Positions 1-13,711 of a DNA stretch of 64,000 nt are shown here, one piece after another. The DNA is from Alisma plantago-aquatica (lineage: Eukaryota > Streptophyta > Magnoliopsida > Alismatales > Alismataceae). The stretch spans positions 537,992,879-538,056,878 of the forward strand of contig OY856413.1 of assembly GCA_963693085.1 (NCBI GenBank), in the 5' to 3' direction. Numbering within the stretch: position 1 is the stretch's first letter; each line of letters begins with the position of its first letter. The position numbers were made by a program, and so were the translations under genes. A model generated the notes under the pieces. That model did not search any database, was not told where the DNA came from, and saw only the letters and a list, made by a program, of their open reading frames with translations.

Positions 1-836
1 TATAACACATTTGTACTAAGAATTTAGATAAACAATCATTCATAACCAAGGGTATCTAGATAAGCAATTTTCTCTATTTACTTATACAGCAAATTTTAGT
101 CATAGACAAATTCCCTATATTTTAGTTTACTCTTATAACCTCTATGAGTACTTAGGGAATTCTCATTAGGATGTATTGCATACATTTCTAATATGATTTT
201 ATCATCTGAACTTCATCCAAATAGAGGAAGAATCCATTTCATATCATTTTTCAACAACTTAGAACAAATAGACAATTCAGGGTTTGTAGTCACATACTAG
301 CAATTAAAGATTATGGATGAATTAACCAATTTATGTGGGTCAGCCTAAATGATGATTAGTTTGACTTGTTAGGTTGAACCTTTTTAAGGGGTGGAGAGTA
401 GTTGGTTTTTTGAGGTTTGGATGGTTAGATTTCGAGGACGAAATCCTTTTAAGGGGTGGAGTGTTGTAACATACCGGATCTCGAATCCTACCCTAGAAGT
501 TTGACCTTTTGGACTTAGCCAAACAAGTTTGAGGTTAGGCTTAAGAGATGTTCCCAATAAGCTAATGCATGAATGTATCACCTTAATGTAATTTAAAATG
601 TCACATAATTCATTTAGAGGTAATATGAACATACATAACTTAATTGGATAAATAATGAACTAATGGGACATATGACATATCTCATAAAAAGAAATCCCAA
701 AAGTGAAACCTAAGTTAAAAATCATGTTCCTTAGGTCCCAATTGCCTTGGGAGTCAAGTTTCACATTATTCACACAATTATAATTAATTTAAATCAATTT
801 GGAAAATAAGACATGATTTTTACTCAAAATATCAAA
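1..836 (+). mobile_element. 3' end of a plus-strand large-LTR retrotransposon (truncated)
   Basis: Positions 1-461 are the 3' end of an element interior and 462-836 are the first part of its 3' LTR. A polypurine tract (AAGGGGTGGAG, 451-461) immediately precedes an LTR starting TGTTGTAAC at 462. The segment GAGGACGAAATCC just upstream resembles the conserved 3' end of plant Ty3/gypsy interiors. The reverse complement of the interior ends at about 8628-8720 and 58603-58720 aligns with it by eye, so it belongs to the same broad family as the elements at 1487-13711 and 55151-60250, in opposite orientation. The LTR stops after about 375 bp at the junction with a gypsy LTR; relatives are about 3.5 kb, so a deletion or later breakage is inferred. 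No coding region is visible in 1-380. Confidence 0.7.
386..461 (+). promoter_or_regulatory. Duplicated polypurine tract before a 3' LTR
   Basis: Two copies of AAGGGGTGGAG lie at 386-396 and 451-461. The second touches the LTR start and is the expected primer site for plus-strand DNA synthesis. The first is 65 bp upstream. The same pair, in reverse complement, is at 58605-58617 and 58669-58681. At 8630-8645 one good copy is followed by a weakened second one near 8692. Confidence 0.6.
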
Positions 837-1327
837 TGTCTCACCCCGTGGGTTTCCATATCTTTTTATGTGATCTTGGATGAGGAGGTAGAGATCGTAC
901 CTCAGGAGCTGAGCAGCAAGGAGAATAGTAGTTACTGAAGGTTGGATATGTTGCTAGAGTTCTATACTAGAGTCCTATGTGTCATCTCTGTACTCTCAGG
1001 TCTTTGAGGAGATTTTGTTCTTTTATATATCGATACATTGATTTTGGATTTAGGCCATGAGTGTATAGAAATGGCATGCATGTATCTAATCAGGTGGTAA
1101 TATGTAACAAGTGGTGGCTTGAGAGCCTTGAACATGAAATGTAATATCTTTTGGCATATGTGAAATACATATGGCCTGAGTTGGGGATGGTTCATGATGT
1201 GTAACAACTTGAACAATTGCTTTACAAATGGTTTTAATTTACCCTATTTTGTGGTAATATATTTGTTAGAGATAATTCCATGCTTTCTTTTGATTAATCT
1301 CACTTTGTGTGGCTAAGGGCATCACAA
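837..1327 (+). repeat. Truncated 5' LTR of plus-strand gypsy element G1
   Basis: This segment aligns almost base for base with about 45825-46313, the end of the other LTR of the same element, sharing for example the stretch around TTGCTTTACAAATGG and the end (AT/TT)CACA. Its right end is followed by a primer-binding site and the gag leader, which fixes its orientation. Only about 490 bp remain. The left junction, near 834-838, is abrupt against an unrelated large-LTR fragment, so the 5' part has been lost. Confidence 0.75.
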
Positions 1328-1332
1328 TTTTT

Positions 1333-1344
1333 GGTATCATAGGT
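1333..1344 (+). promoter_or_regulatory. Primer-binding site of G1
   Basis: TGGTATCATAGG lies 5 nt beyond the LTR end. It matches the start of the usual plant initiator-Met tRNA complement (TGGTATCAGAGC) for eight bases and then diverges. The related element G2 has TGGTATCAAAG at the equivalent place. Confidence 0.6.
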
Positions 1345-1486
1345 ATAGGTATGTTGAGTCTATAGAGACATAGGACTAGCGTTTGTGTCTGTTCTAGTGT
1401 CCTCCAGTATATCTTATGGCCACTTCTACTTATGTAGAAGAAGAAGAAGAGAAGAAGAAAATATGTCTAGAGAACATGAAGAACAT
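1345..1486 (+). pseudogene. Gag leader and N-terminus of G1 (separated from the rest)
   Basis: The sequence matches the reverse complement of 33850-33985, the start of gag in the related element G2. Shared features are the GTTTGTGTCTGTTCTAGTG stretch, a Cys-Arg-Arg-rich run, and the segment leading to AGAACAT. It stops at 1486, where the large-LTR element inserted, and resumes at 13712 after a duplicated AACAT. Joined over that gap, the order is the same as in G2 (AACATGCTRCYGAGAGCAG). No long uninterrupted frame is present, so it is treated as part of the broken gag. Confidence 0.6.
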
Positions 1487-3586
1487 TGTAAAGAGTCAGA
1501 TCCCAAAGGGGAGCCACTTCCTATGAAAATAAAAAGGCAACATCCCAAATCAAACACCAACATAATTTTTTTTCCCAAAGGGATGAAACCAATTTATTCA
1601 ATATGAAAGTATAAAACCAAAGTAGCAGTAGAATTTAAAGATGTATCTAACCATTACAAAGCTTGTTATCAACACTATCCTTCACCACATAGGGTGAGAT
1701 AAAAGCAAAAACTAACTACGTATATGACTAGCTGAGGATCACCTAACAACTTCAAGCAAGTCTCCCACGAGATCAGCTCTAGTGTTTTTCATATAGGTCC
1801 ACCTTCAATGTCCTCTCCTTGTCCAACACATGGGGTTGGAAGCGTACCCCACAAAAGGAAAAGAGAAGAGAACATCAGCAAAAAGTTGGTATGTTCATAC
1901 TAAAGTAAAGTTGAGCAATTATGGGATAAAATGTTATCAAGTAGAGAAGGCTTTCCATATAAAAGAAAAGAACTAACCAATCGGGCATACAAGAATGAAC
2001 AACAACAAAAGAGATACTTGCCATAGCCAAACAAATAAAATTGTGTCATACTAGCACATATAAATAATTAGGGCACACGCCCCATAATCATCAACATGCA
2101 TACATGTGAGATAAACATAGCACTAGAACAATATAAAAACAAAGGTGGTCAAGCCTCACAAACTTGAAACCTGATAAAGATGACATACTGCCAACTCCTA
2201 ATATATATAAAGGGTTGGGCCAAGCCTCACAAACTTGAAACCCGAGTATGGGGCACCACCACCTCCATCCCAATAATAACAAGGGCATACTGCCCAAAAA
2301 GTAATGTAATTAAACTACTCTAGTGCTATTGAATCACACAGCATGTTTAATGTAGAGGCAAGTAAAAAGTATAGTCAGATTATACAAAAGTTTCCATCAT
2401 ACTAATGGTCAACATAAACATCCGCCACACAAGTGGTAAAAGATATCACATATCATGAAATAGTGTTCCAACATGAACAATGTATAAGAAATACCAAGAG
2501 AATATCAAATCATGATCATAAGATCAATAACAAATAAGGTAGTTTACATGAACCGTGATTTTCAAATAAAAATAGATAATGTGTAGGCTAATGTCCATAG
2601 ACTAAGAGAATGAAAAGCATAGATTAATTTCTCAAAAGGAATAATAGGTGATGCAAACATACATTAAACCAGGGTCCTAGAAACTCTCTTCACCAACCTA
2701 GTTGTTTCTAAGATCAACTTTTCCTAATTAAATTATTCACATGTAGTAGGGTTAGAGATTCATATATATGTAACGAAATCCTTATTCTAGAACTATCTAA
2801 AAAACATCACATTCTGGACTCAAAACCCAGACCAACTATTCCCCATGTTTTTCTGATCAAGAAAACATATTTATTTGTTATAATTGGAGTTAACATGAAT
2901 TAGTTACCAATTTTAGGGAATTTATATTAATTAATTAAATCCTCAAAAATCCATCATCTAAAACATGGAAAACATGCTTTGAAAATACTTTCCGATTCTG
3001 AAACATACTTATTTATAATTTTTGGATGAGCAGATTGAAAGATATGATTTTTATAAAACTAAACAACCAGAATGATCGAAAAAGCCAAATAAGTTGAGAA
3101 AACAAATTCAAGAGAGAGAGAGCGGGCCGCATGACTTGGCCCAATCACAAGTAGCCAACTCACCGATCAAAGGCCATGTCAGTTGCGCCCAAAACAAGGA
3201 AAAACAAAACCAAATGACCAACGTGCCCTCACACGAGAAACAAAGGAAATAAGATAGGCGTGGGCAAAAGAGGAAAATTGCTAGGGGGTCATCCCACTCC
3301 TCACATGCCAACCGTGGTTGTGTGTTGTGCAATAATAGCTCGGCTGAGAATTGGGGGTTTTTGCAAAACGCAATGTTTCAACAAAGCAAAGATGTCAAAG
3401 TGAACACCAATGTCCAAGGAACATACTGCACTTGTCAATTGCGATGAAGGTGACGTCGAGACCCACAAGGAGTATCCGCAAGCCTAGTTCGAACGTTCGG
3501 TCGATGGTGGTCGAAAGAGCAACTTGAGGGGAAATTGGAAGATGTGAACACTTACACACGAGGCGACGGACCCTGGGGTAGGGTCA

Positions 3587-3597
3587 GATATATATAG
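3587..3597 (-). promoter_or_regulatory. Probable LTR TATA box, short allele
   Basis: On the minus strand this reads CCTATATATATC. The equivalent position in the LTR at 55151-58602 is CTATATAGAG (57371-57380), so a TATA-like core at this spot is shared by diverged members of the family. The inferred promoter drives minus-strand transcription. The same site in the sister LTR has become a long (TA)n tract. Confidence 0.5.
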
Positions 3598-3678
3598 GAT
3601 GCGTCCATGAGGTCTATGGGTGTGTGGGTTCTAAAATGGGGAGAACAAGAATTAGGCATTTTCCAAATATTCAATCAT

Positions 3679-6600
3679 GGCCTGAAACAGAGTAGACTGG
3701 ACCGGGGTCTAGCGAACAGTGCGTTCGTCACGAGTTTCCCCAATGTTTCTGTGTTACATCTACCGAGAATAGAATCTGATCATTGCCCCTTGTTGATCAA
3801 TATGGCCAGGCGAGCTACTGGTCCTGGGCGCTTCATGACTAAAGCTTCCTGGCAGAAAGAACCGACTTTCAAATCTTGTCTTGATAAAATATGGCGTAAG
3901 GATTTGAACTTCCAGAATGCTCTTAATATTGCTAGCCCACACATGTGCTCTTGGGACGAGGAGCTGAAAAAAGCTAAAAGGGCCAACAAAGACAAGCTGA
4001 TTCGTAATATTGAAACGCTCCAGAAGAATCTGGTGTCCAGGTATGACGATACTACTGATAAGTTGTGTTTAACTATGCAGGAAGAACTTAATATTCTGTT
4101 GAAGAAGGAGGAGGAGGATTGGAAACAAAAAAGCCATATAGACTGGCTCAAGGATGGTGACACTAATTCCCGGTTTTACCATGCTTATGTCAACCAACGA
4201 GCAAGAACAAATAGGTGTGAAGCAATTAAACATTCGAATGGAGGCTGGATTATGAACAACACGGAGGTTTTTAAAGTGGTTACCGAGTTTTATATAAAAC
4301 TTTTCACTACTCCTAGCAGCGTCCGCCAATCAGCCATAGAACGAATCCCTGGGTCGTTTGAAACTATGCCCGCAGCTCAATATCAGTTACTAGCGAGGGA
4401 GGTTCATACGAAGGAAGTAGAGGATATTCTGTTTGCTATGAACCCGTACAAGGCAGCTGGTCCAGACGGTACTACCACTCAATTCTTACAGGCCAACTGG
4501 GCGTATGTCAAGGAGTCTGTTGTTAAAACGGTTCAGGAAGCTATACACTCTAATAACTTAGATGACCAGCTATGTAATGCTACCATTGTGCTTATTCCTA
4601 AGGAAAAGAAGCCTGTCTGCAGCAGTCAATTCAGGCCCATCTCTCTCAACAACACTATTCTCAAGCTTTGTTCTAAGGTGGTTGTGGAACGTCTAAAACA
4701 GTGGATTCCTAAATGGGTCAGCCCGGTACAGAGTGTGTTTGTTCCGGGAAGGAAAATTTTTGATAATATTACTGTTGTACAGGAGCTCATCCATACGATG
4801 AAAAGAAGGAACTCGAGCAAAACTATGGCCATCAAAGTCGATCTCACTAAAGCGTATGATAAAATGTCTTGGAGTTTCATTCAGGATACGATTGGGAAAA
4901 CTGGTATTCCTACCAACTTACAAAGCTATATCATGGATTCCATCAGGTTGGGTAGCTCTCAAATTGCTTGGAATGGAGCGACGACACCTCTCTTTAAACC
5001 CTCCAGAGGATTACGCTAGGGAGACCCCCTAAGTCCTTATATTTTTGTGTTGTGCATTGAGAGGTTGAGCCAACTGATCGATCAGTTTGTTGTTGAGAAG
5101 AAATGGCAGCCCGTGCAACTTGGCAGAGGAGGACCGCAGATTGCTCACTTGTGCTTTGCGGATGATATCATTCTGTTCGCCAGAGCGAATGAATCCAACA
5201 TAAAGACCATTATGAAGTGCTTTAAATTATTTGAAAAAGCATCTGGTCAAGCTATTTCTGTAGAAAAAACCAGAGTTTTCTTCTCTAGGAGTGTTTCGAG
5301 CCAGGAGGCTGATGTTATCTGCCGCAGAAGTGGATTACAAAGAACCCAAGATCTGGGGAAGTACCTTGGTGTACCTATCATTCATAACCGGGTTAGCAAG
5401 AACACTTATAATGAAGTCTTGGAGAAGGTTATGAAATCTATTAACTCCTGGATGGCTAGAAGTTTATCTATGGCGGGCCGGGTTACCTTGGCTAAAAGCA
5501 CTCTTACTTCGATTCCTACTTATGTTATGCAAACGGCTAAGCTGCCCATACACTTATGCAACAGGATTGACGGTGAAATAAGAAGGTTCATTTGGAATGG
5601 GGGGAGGAGCAAAAGGGGTGTTCCGCTCATATCCTGGAGCCGCATTACCAGCAAGAAGATTCATGGTGGTCTTGGGATCAAATCTATGAGAGAGTGGAAC
5701 CAAGCCCTCCTTATGAAGAACAGTTGGGACATCTACAGCAATAAAGGGACTATCTGGTGTGAGGCCATGAAGAAGAGAATCCTGAAAGATACACAAAGTC
5801 CTTCCCAGAACATGTCGCGGTTAGCTCGTAATGTTGTTCTTTCCAAACCGTTTATGGAGGCAAATACCTACATGAGTCCCGTAAGCGGTAGCTCCATCAA
5901 TGTGTGGCATGATAAATGGTTACCTATTGCTAACTCATTAAGAGATCATGTTCTACATCCTATTCCCATTGAACTGGATGATTTAGTAGTGAGCAGCTTA
6001 GTCAACATGGAGGGACAATGGGATCGCAGCTTCTTGGAACAATGGTTGCCAGCTGAAGTTACCAAGATTATCTATACTTTTGACCCTCCAACTGATCCGG
6101 AGGCTAAAGATGTTCGGGTGTGGACTCTTAATGAAGGTGGAAGTTATACTGCAAAGACGGCATACCAAGCTTTAAGAGTTGCAACTGAAATTAAAAGGCA
6201 AGGTCAGTGGCAATGTATTTGGCAAGCACAAGTGGCATCACGTGTTAAAATGTTTATGTGGCTTACAGCTAATGGGGTGCTTCTCACCAATCACAACAGG
6301 AAACGTCGTAAGATGACGCTCAATGCTGCTTGCACCCGGTGTAATGCTGAGGAGGAAACCATCCTCCACGCTCTTCGGGACTGCCCAAAGACGAAGAGTG
6401 TGTGGCAGGCTATCCTAAACTATGAGCACACTCATCGGTTCTGGACCGTTGATAACCTGGACCAGTGGTTGCATATGAACGTCAAGGGGTCCGATACGCA
6501 CAAACATACCTTCTTCATTTTCTGCTGGAGCATGTGGAAGCAGCGCAACCTATGGGTTTTCGAAGGGAAGGAGCATAATCTTCAACACACTATAAACCTC

Positions 6601-7074
6601 ACCAATCATGAGATCATGATGAACAACAAAGCATGGAACACTTCCGGCAATAGCATGGAACATGCTGAGTGGCGCAGGTCCGAGATTCTTAACCCAGGCT
6701 CTATCTGCTTCAATACGGATGCTGCTTGGAAGAGGGGCAAGGGCGCTATATCAGTTGTCATTACAAATTCTGATGGCAATTGGATTAGTGGCGTTGGGCA
6801 GCTTGTGACGGCTAGGAGTCCGTTGGAGGCGGAGCTGTTGGCGATCGGGCTTGCTGTTAAAATTGTGGAGAGGAGTGCGGCGCACAATGTTACGATTATT
6901 ACTTATTGCCGGCAAGCTGCCACTATGTTAGCGGATGATTACTGGAACTATCCTAGGTATGCTAACATCATTAGAGGTATTCACTTGATCAAGAAGGAGG
7001 ACACCGAGATCTTATATTCTGGTAGGCAAAACAACAGGCAGGCGGATGCGCTTGCTAAGTACCATTCGAAATAG
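3679..7074 (+). pseudogene. LINE ORF2: endonuclease end, reverse transcriptase, zf-RVT, RNase H; one premature stop
   Basis: A single frame encodes about 1,130 codons. In order it has the endonuclease end with SDHCPLL (about 3775), the RT fingers with FRPISLN (about 4632), motif A KAYD (about 4850), the catalytic FADD (5155-5166), a zf-RVT region (about 6240-6420, CTRC then H and C), and a C-terminal RNase H (about 6700-7060). The frame is broken once, by TAG at 5017-5019 inside the RT motif GLR-x-GDPLSP, where the family normally has Gln; CAG to TAG is one transition. In the RNase H the first Asp (TDAA), the Glu (EAE) and the last Asp (QADALAK) are present. The segment ITYCRQ (6898-6915) has Tyr where this family usually has Asp. 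An upstream ATG at 3607 is in the host LTR, not in the LINE. The protein would reverse-transcribe its own RNA at a nicked target if intact, but this copy cannot. Confidence 0.93.
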
Positions 7075-7270
7075 AGCATGGGTTATACCCACTACAAAAA
7101 CCCTCCTAGATGTGTGCTAGACACTGGTCAAGCACATTCATGTAATGGTAGTAGTACTACCATGTTTCAATTTCTGTAGTTTCCTAATAATTGTAATGCT
7201 ACTTTTAATTTCGCTTGCATGAGGTGGGCAAGATGAATAAGATGACCGCCTGACTTACCTAAAAAAAAAA
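3679..7270 (+). mobile_element. 5'-truncated L1-type LINE with poly(A) tail and TSD
   Basis: A non-LTR retrotransposon body runs from inside the endonuclease domain to a run of ten A at 7261-7270. A 10-bp direct repeat, ATTCAATCAT (3669-3678) and ATTCGATCAT (7270-7279), brackets it with one mismatch. The sister LTR at 12350-12375 reads straight through this site (ATTCCATCACAGG), giving an unoccupied paralogous site and confirming the ends. The 5' truncation removed ORF1 and most of the endonuclease, as is typical of target-primed reverse transcription. The 3' UTR is 7075-7260. Confidence 0.92.
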
Positions 7271-8627
7271 TTCGATCATAGGTCTCGTGAAGGGGATCAT
7301 TCTGTGCGGATTGTTCTCACGAATTTAATGGAAGAAAAATCTCAAAAATCAGTGAATTGTCGAGAAAGCAAATCCAAAAAAAAATGGGCCACCACCCACA
7401 GCTACTGTTCATACGTAGGTCGCTCTCCTGCCTAAGGTAGGAGACGCAATCCATGTCATCCATCCATGATTAGACAGTCCAAGAGTAGAGTGAAATTGGC
7501 ACAAAGGGCCTATGACATATATTGCAATCCGACTATTATTTTCTTAAAGTGAATCATTTAATTATTTAACTTTTTCTCTCTCCTCAAATGAGAGTGCAAA
7601 CGAACCCCAAAATTAATGAAATTTGTCACTTAGCCTATTTTGGACATGAAGAATCTGAATATGCAATTAGATTTGCCTATTGAGAACTTTTAATATGTTA
7701 AATAAATCAAATTTTGTTTTCTCTTTCCTCCATCATTAATGGTTGTAAGACTCTCAAAATTTAATGAAACTTCACCCACAAGTCACATTAAGTGCCTTAG
7801 ATATGAATTTGTCATCAATTTTACATATTGGAGTTGTTTGTATAATTATTCAATATTTTGAAGGTTCTACACACTTTCTCTCTCCTAACTTCACATGTAT
7901 ATTAAAGATTATCCAAATTACATGAAAATTTACCCAAAGGATATTTTAATGTGTAGATTACGAATCCAAATTTATTTTCCACTTTTGGAATCATTAAGTA
8001 ATTTATTTAATATTTGAAGGAAAACTCACCTTTTCTTTTCAAAATAAAAGAGATATAGTTATTATCATTCCAAAATTATGAAACTTGGCCTCAAAGACAA
8101 ATCAAACCCAAGGAAAATGAATCTTAAGTTATTTTTAACCAATTCATCTTCCTTTTATGAAGTTTAGTCCATTAACCATTATTACCACAATTTCTCTTAT
8201 TAAATAATTCAATATCACTTTACCTTGCTTAAAGAGTTATTATTTATCTTTTTATCTCTTCCTTGTTCAAAAAGGCTAAGGAAAGATCTAGAACAAATCT
8301 ACCCTATCATTACCTCACATAAGTTTATTTATTTCATATTTTAGTTGAATTATGTGTCATTATTCTCTTTTATGGACACCTTATCCCCTTTATTCACATT
8401 ATTACCTCATGTGACATATCTTGTGTACCTTTTATGATTAATTTGAAAGTATTATGTCATCCTTGTTTATATGTATACATGTCAGGGTGATTTATTTATG
8501 TTTAGGGTTTCAATTAAGCCACTAATGAACATATCTTTAACCTTGTTTAGCTAAGCCCAAAGAGTAAGATATCAAACCTCTTAATCCTGGAATAGGATTA
8601 AGTTATGGGTTTCAGTATGTTATAACA

Positions 8628-8645
8628 TACCACCCCTTAAAGGGA
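8628..8645 (-). promoter_or_regulatory. Polypurine tract of the large-LTR element
   Basis: On the minus strand this reads TCCCTTTAAGGGGTGGTA and ends exactly at the left LTR. It is the expected plus-strand primer and fixes the element as minus-oriented with its 3' LTR on the left. Confidence 0.65.
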
Positions 8646-8928
8646 TTTCATCCTTGAAATCAAAACATCTAGAACTAACAAACAACTATTTACCTCACCT
8701 TAAAAAGTTTCATCCTAATAAGTCAAGCAATTCTATTAGTACAAGGATAACTTTCTTACATATAACCACAAGTTAAGGAAACAAACTTTTATAGTTTAAC
8801 TTATGGGTCTAAGGGTTACCTTCAACACGATCATCATCATAGAATTCTTGACCATCTAAAGAAAACAAATCTTCCAACTTGCCTTTCCACAGGTCTTCTA
8901 TTATTGTTACCATTATTCTGATGGGGAA

Positions 8929-9712
8929 TTGAGGTTATTGTTGTTGTTGAGCTGGTGCAGGTCCATTATGAAGCTTGGGGCACTTAGGTCAAATGTTTCC
9001 AGGTTCATTGCAATAATGACATATCACTGGAGTGCCATGTTGAGGTTTATCCTGCAAACACTTCCCTGGAGGACGGTAACCATTGCACTTAGCACACTTG
9101 TCTCTTTTCTATTCAACTCCTGAGGGCTTCCTCTTATTATCAAACTCCCTAGGTTGAAACCCTAGGTAAGACTCCACAGCCAAAGCTTTATCAACCATCT
9201 GCTGAAAAGGTCAAAGGCAGTTGTGGGATAAGGGCATGACCCATGTTGTAGTTGAGTACCTATAGATATAGGTCAGCTCTACGTTCTTCTCTAAGTCCAT
9301 AAGCATATCTCTCAAGCAATAAGAACTTTTGCACATAAGCATAAATAGACATTGAACCTTGCATCAGACTATAGAACTCAGCTTCCTTCTTCTTTAGGGA
9401 AGCAGTGCAGATGTACTTCCCATGAAAAAGCACCAAGAACTGCTCCCATGTCATGGTAGAGATATCACGTGTCCTTTCTATCCCATTCCACCAAACTTGA
9501 GAGGGTCCATCCAAAACATATGAAGCAAATATAACCTTCTGGTGTGGAGGACATGACATACCACCAAATGTCCTCACAATCGTCAATACCCAATTATCAG
9601 CTTTTTCGATCATCTCTATTTCACCTTCACCCTTGAAGGAGGGTGGTTGCATCTTCATGAATTCCATTATGGAATACTCCTTGGGCTTTTCAGACATGGA
9701 TGGGTCTTTCAT
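8929..9712 (-). pseudogene. Ty3/gypsy gag remnant with zinc knuckle
   Basis: The frame from 9712 to 9260 (about 150 codons) has the capsid-like pattern of plant gypsy gag: KADNWVLTIVRTFG, SYVLDGPSQVWWNG, MTWEQFLVLFHGKY and the QGSMSIYAYVQKF segment. Past a break, 9120-8935 encodes a Cys-rich stretch with CHYCNEPGN followed by a stop and PKC. This is a CCHC zinc knuckle whose His is Asn and whose following Arg codon is TGA (CGA to TGA). Gag coats the RNA and forms the particle; this copy is broken. No protease or polymerase follows, and the interior runs directly to the polypurine tract at 8645. The 356 bp between gag and the primer-binding site (9713-10068) is the untranslated leader or a decayed gag start. 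Confidence 0.75.
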
Positions 9713-10068
9713 CTTACATGCAATGGTAGTAGCAAAAAGTTGTCAAAACCTAGCCAACTCTTACTTTGGAGAGATGACTATGCTCATACTAGCAGAGGCA
9801 GGAGTTTCCTAACCTACTGATGGTCCACTTCTAGTCAGAGGAGTAGCCTGAGTAACTAGAGGGATAAAGGGTGGATCCATCCTTGGCATCCTAAACCTAG
9901 GGTTCTGGGGTGTCTCGTAACCATACTAATTGTCAATAGTTGAGTTATCTCCCACCACGAGGACTTTTCCTGCACAAGGCAAGGGTACTAGGTATAACCA
10001 ACCTATGGAAAAAGGTAAACAACCTAAAGGAGACAAGATTAAAATAGTTAGATAACTGACAACCACTA

Positions 10069-10080
10069 GCTCTGATACCA
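10069..10080 (-). promoter_or_regulatory. Primer-binding site of the large-LTR element
   Basis: The minus strand reads TGGTATCAGAGC, the standard complement of the 3' end of plant initiator-Met tRNA, directly abutting the LTR at 10081. Confidence 0.85.

Positions 10081-13711
<3,631 letters not shown>

Larger units (their letters stand above)
1487..8627 (-). repeat. 3' LTR (left) of the large-LTR element, split by a LINE
   Basis: The reverse-oriented LTR starts TGTAAAGAG at 1487 and ends GTTATAACA at 8627. Without the LINE (3679-7270) it is about 3.55 kb and collinear with the right LTR at 10081-13711. Differences are scattered substitutions and small indels. The largest length change is the (TA)n tract: the site near 3587-3597 has only about four TA units here. 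Confidence 0.82.

Noticed and set aside
3607..3678. The upstream ATG at 3607 as the start of the LINE protein
   Set aside because: These codons lie in the host LTR, as shown by the same sequence at 12298-12360 in the sister LTR.
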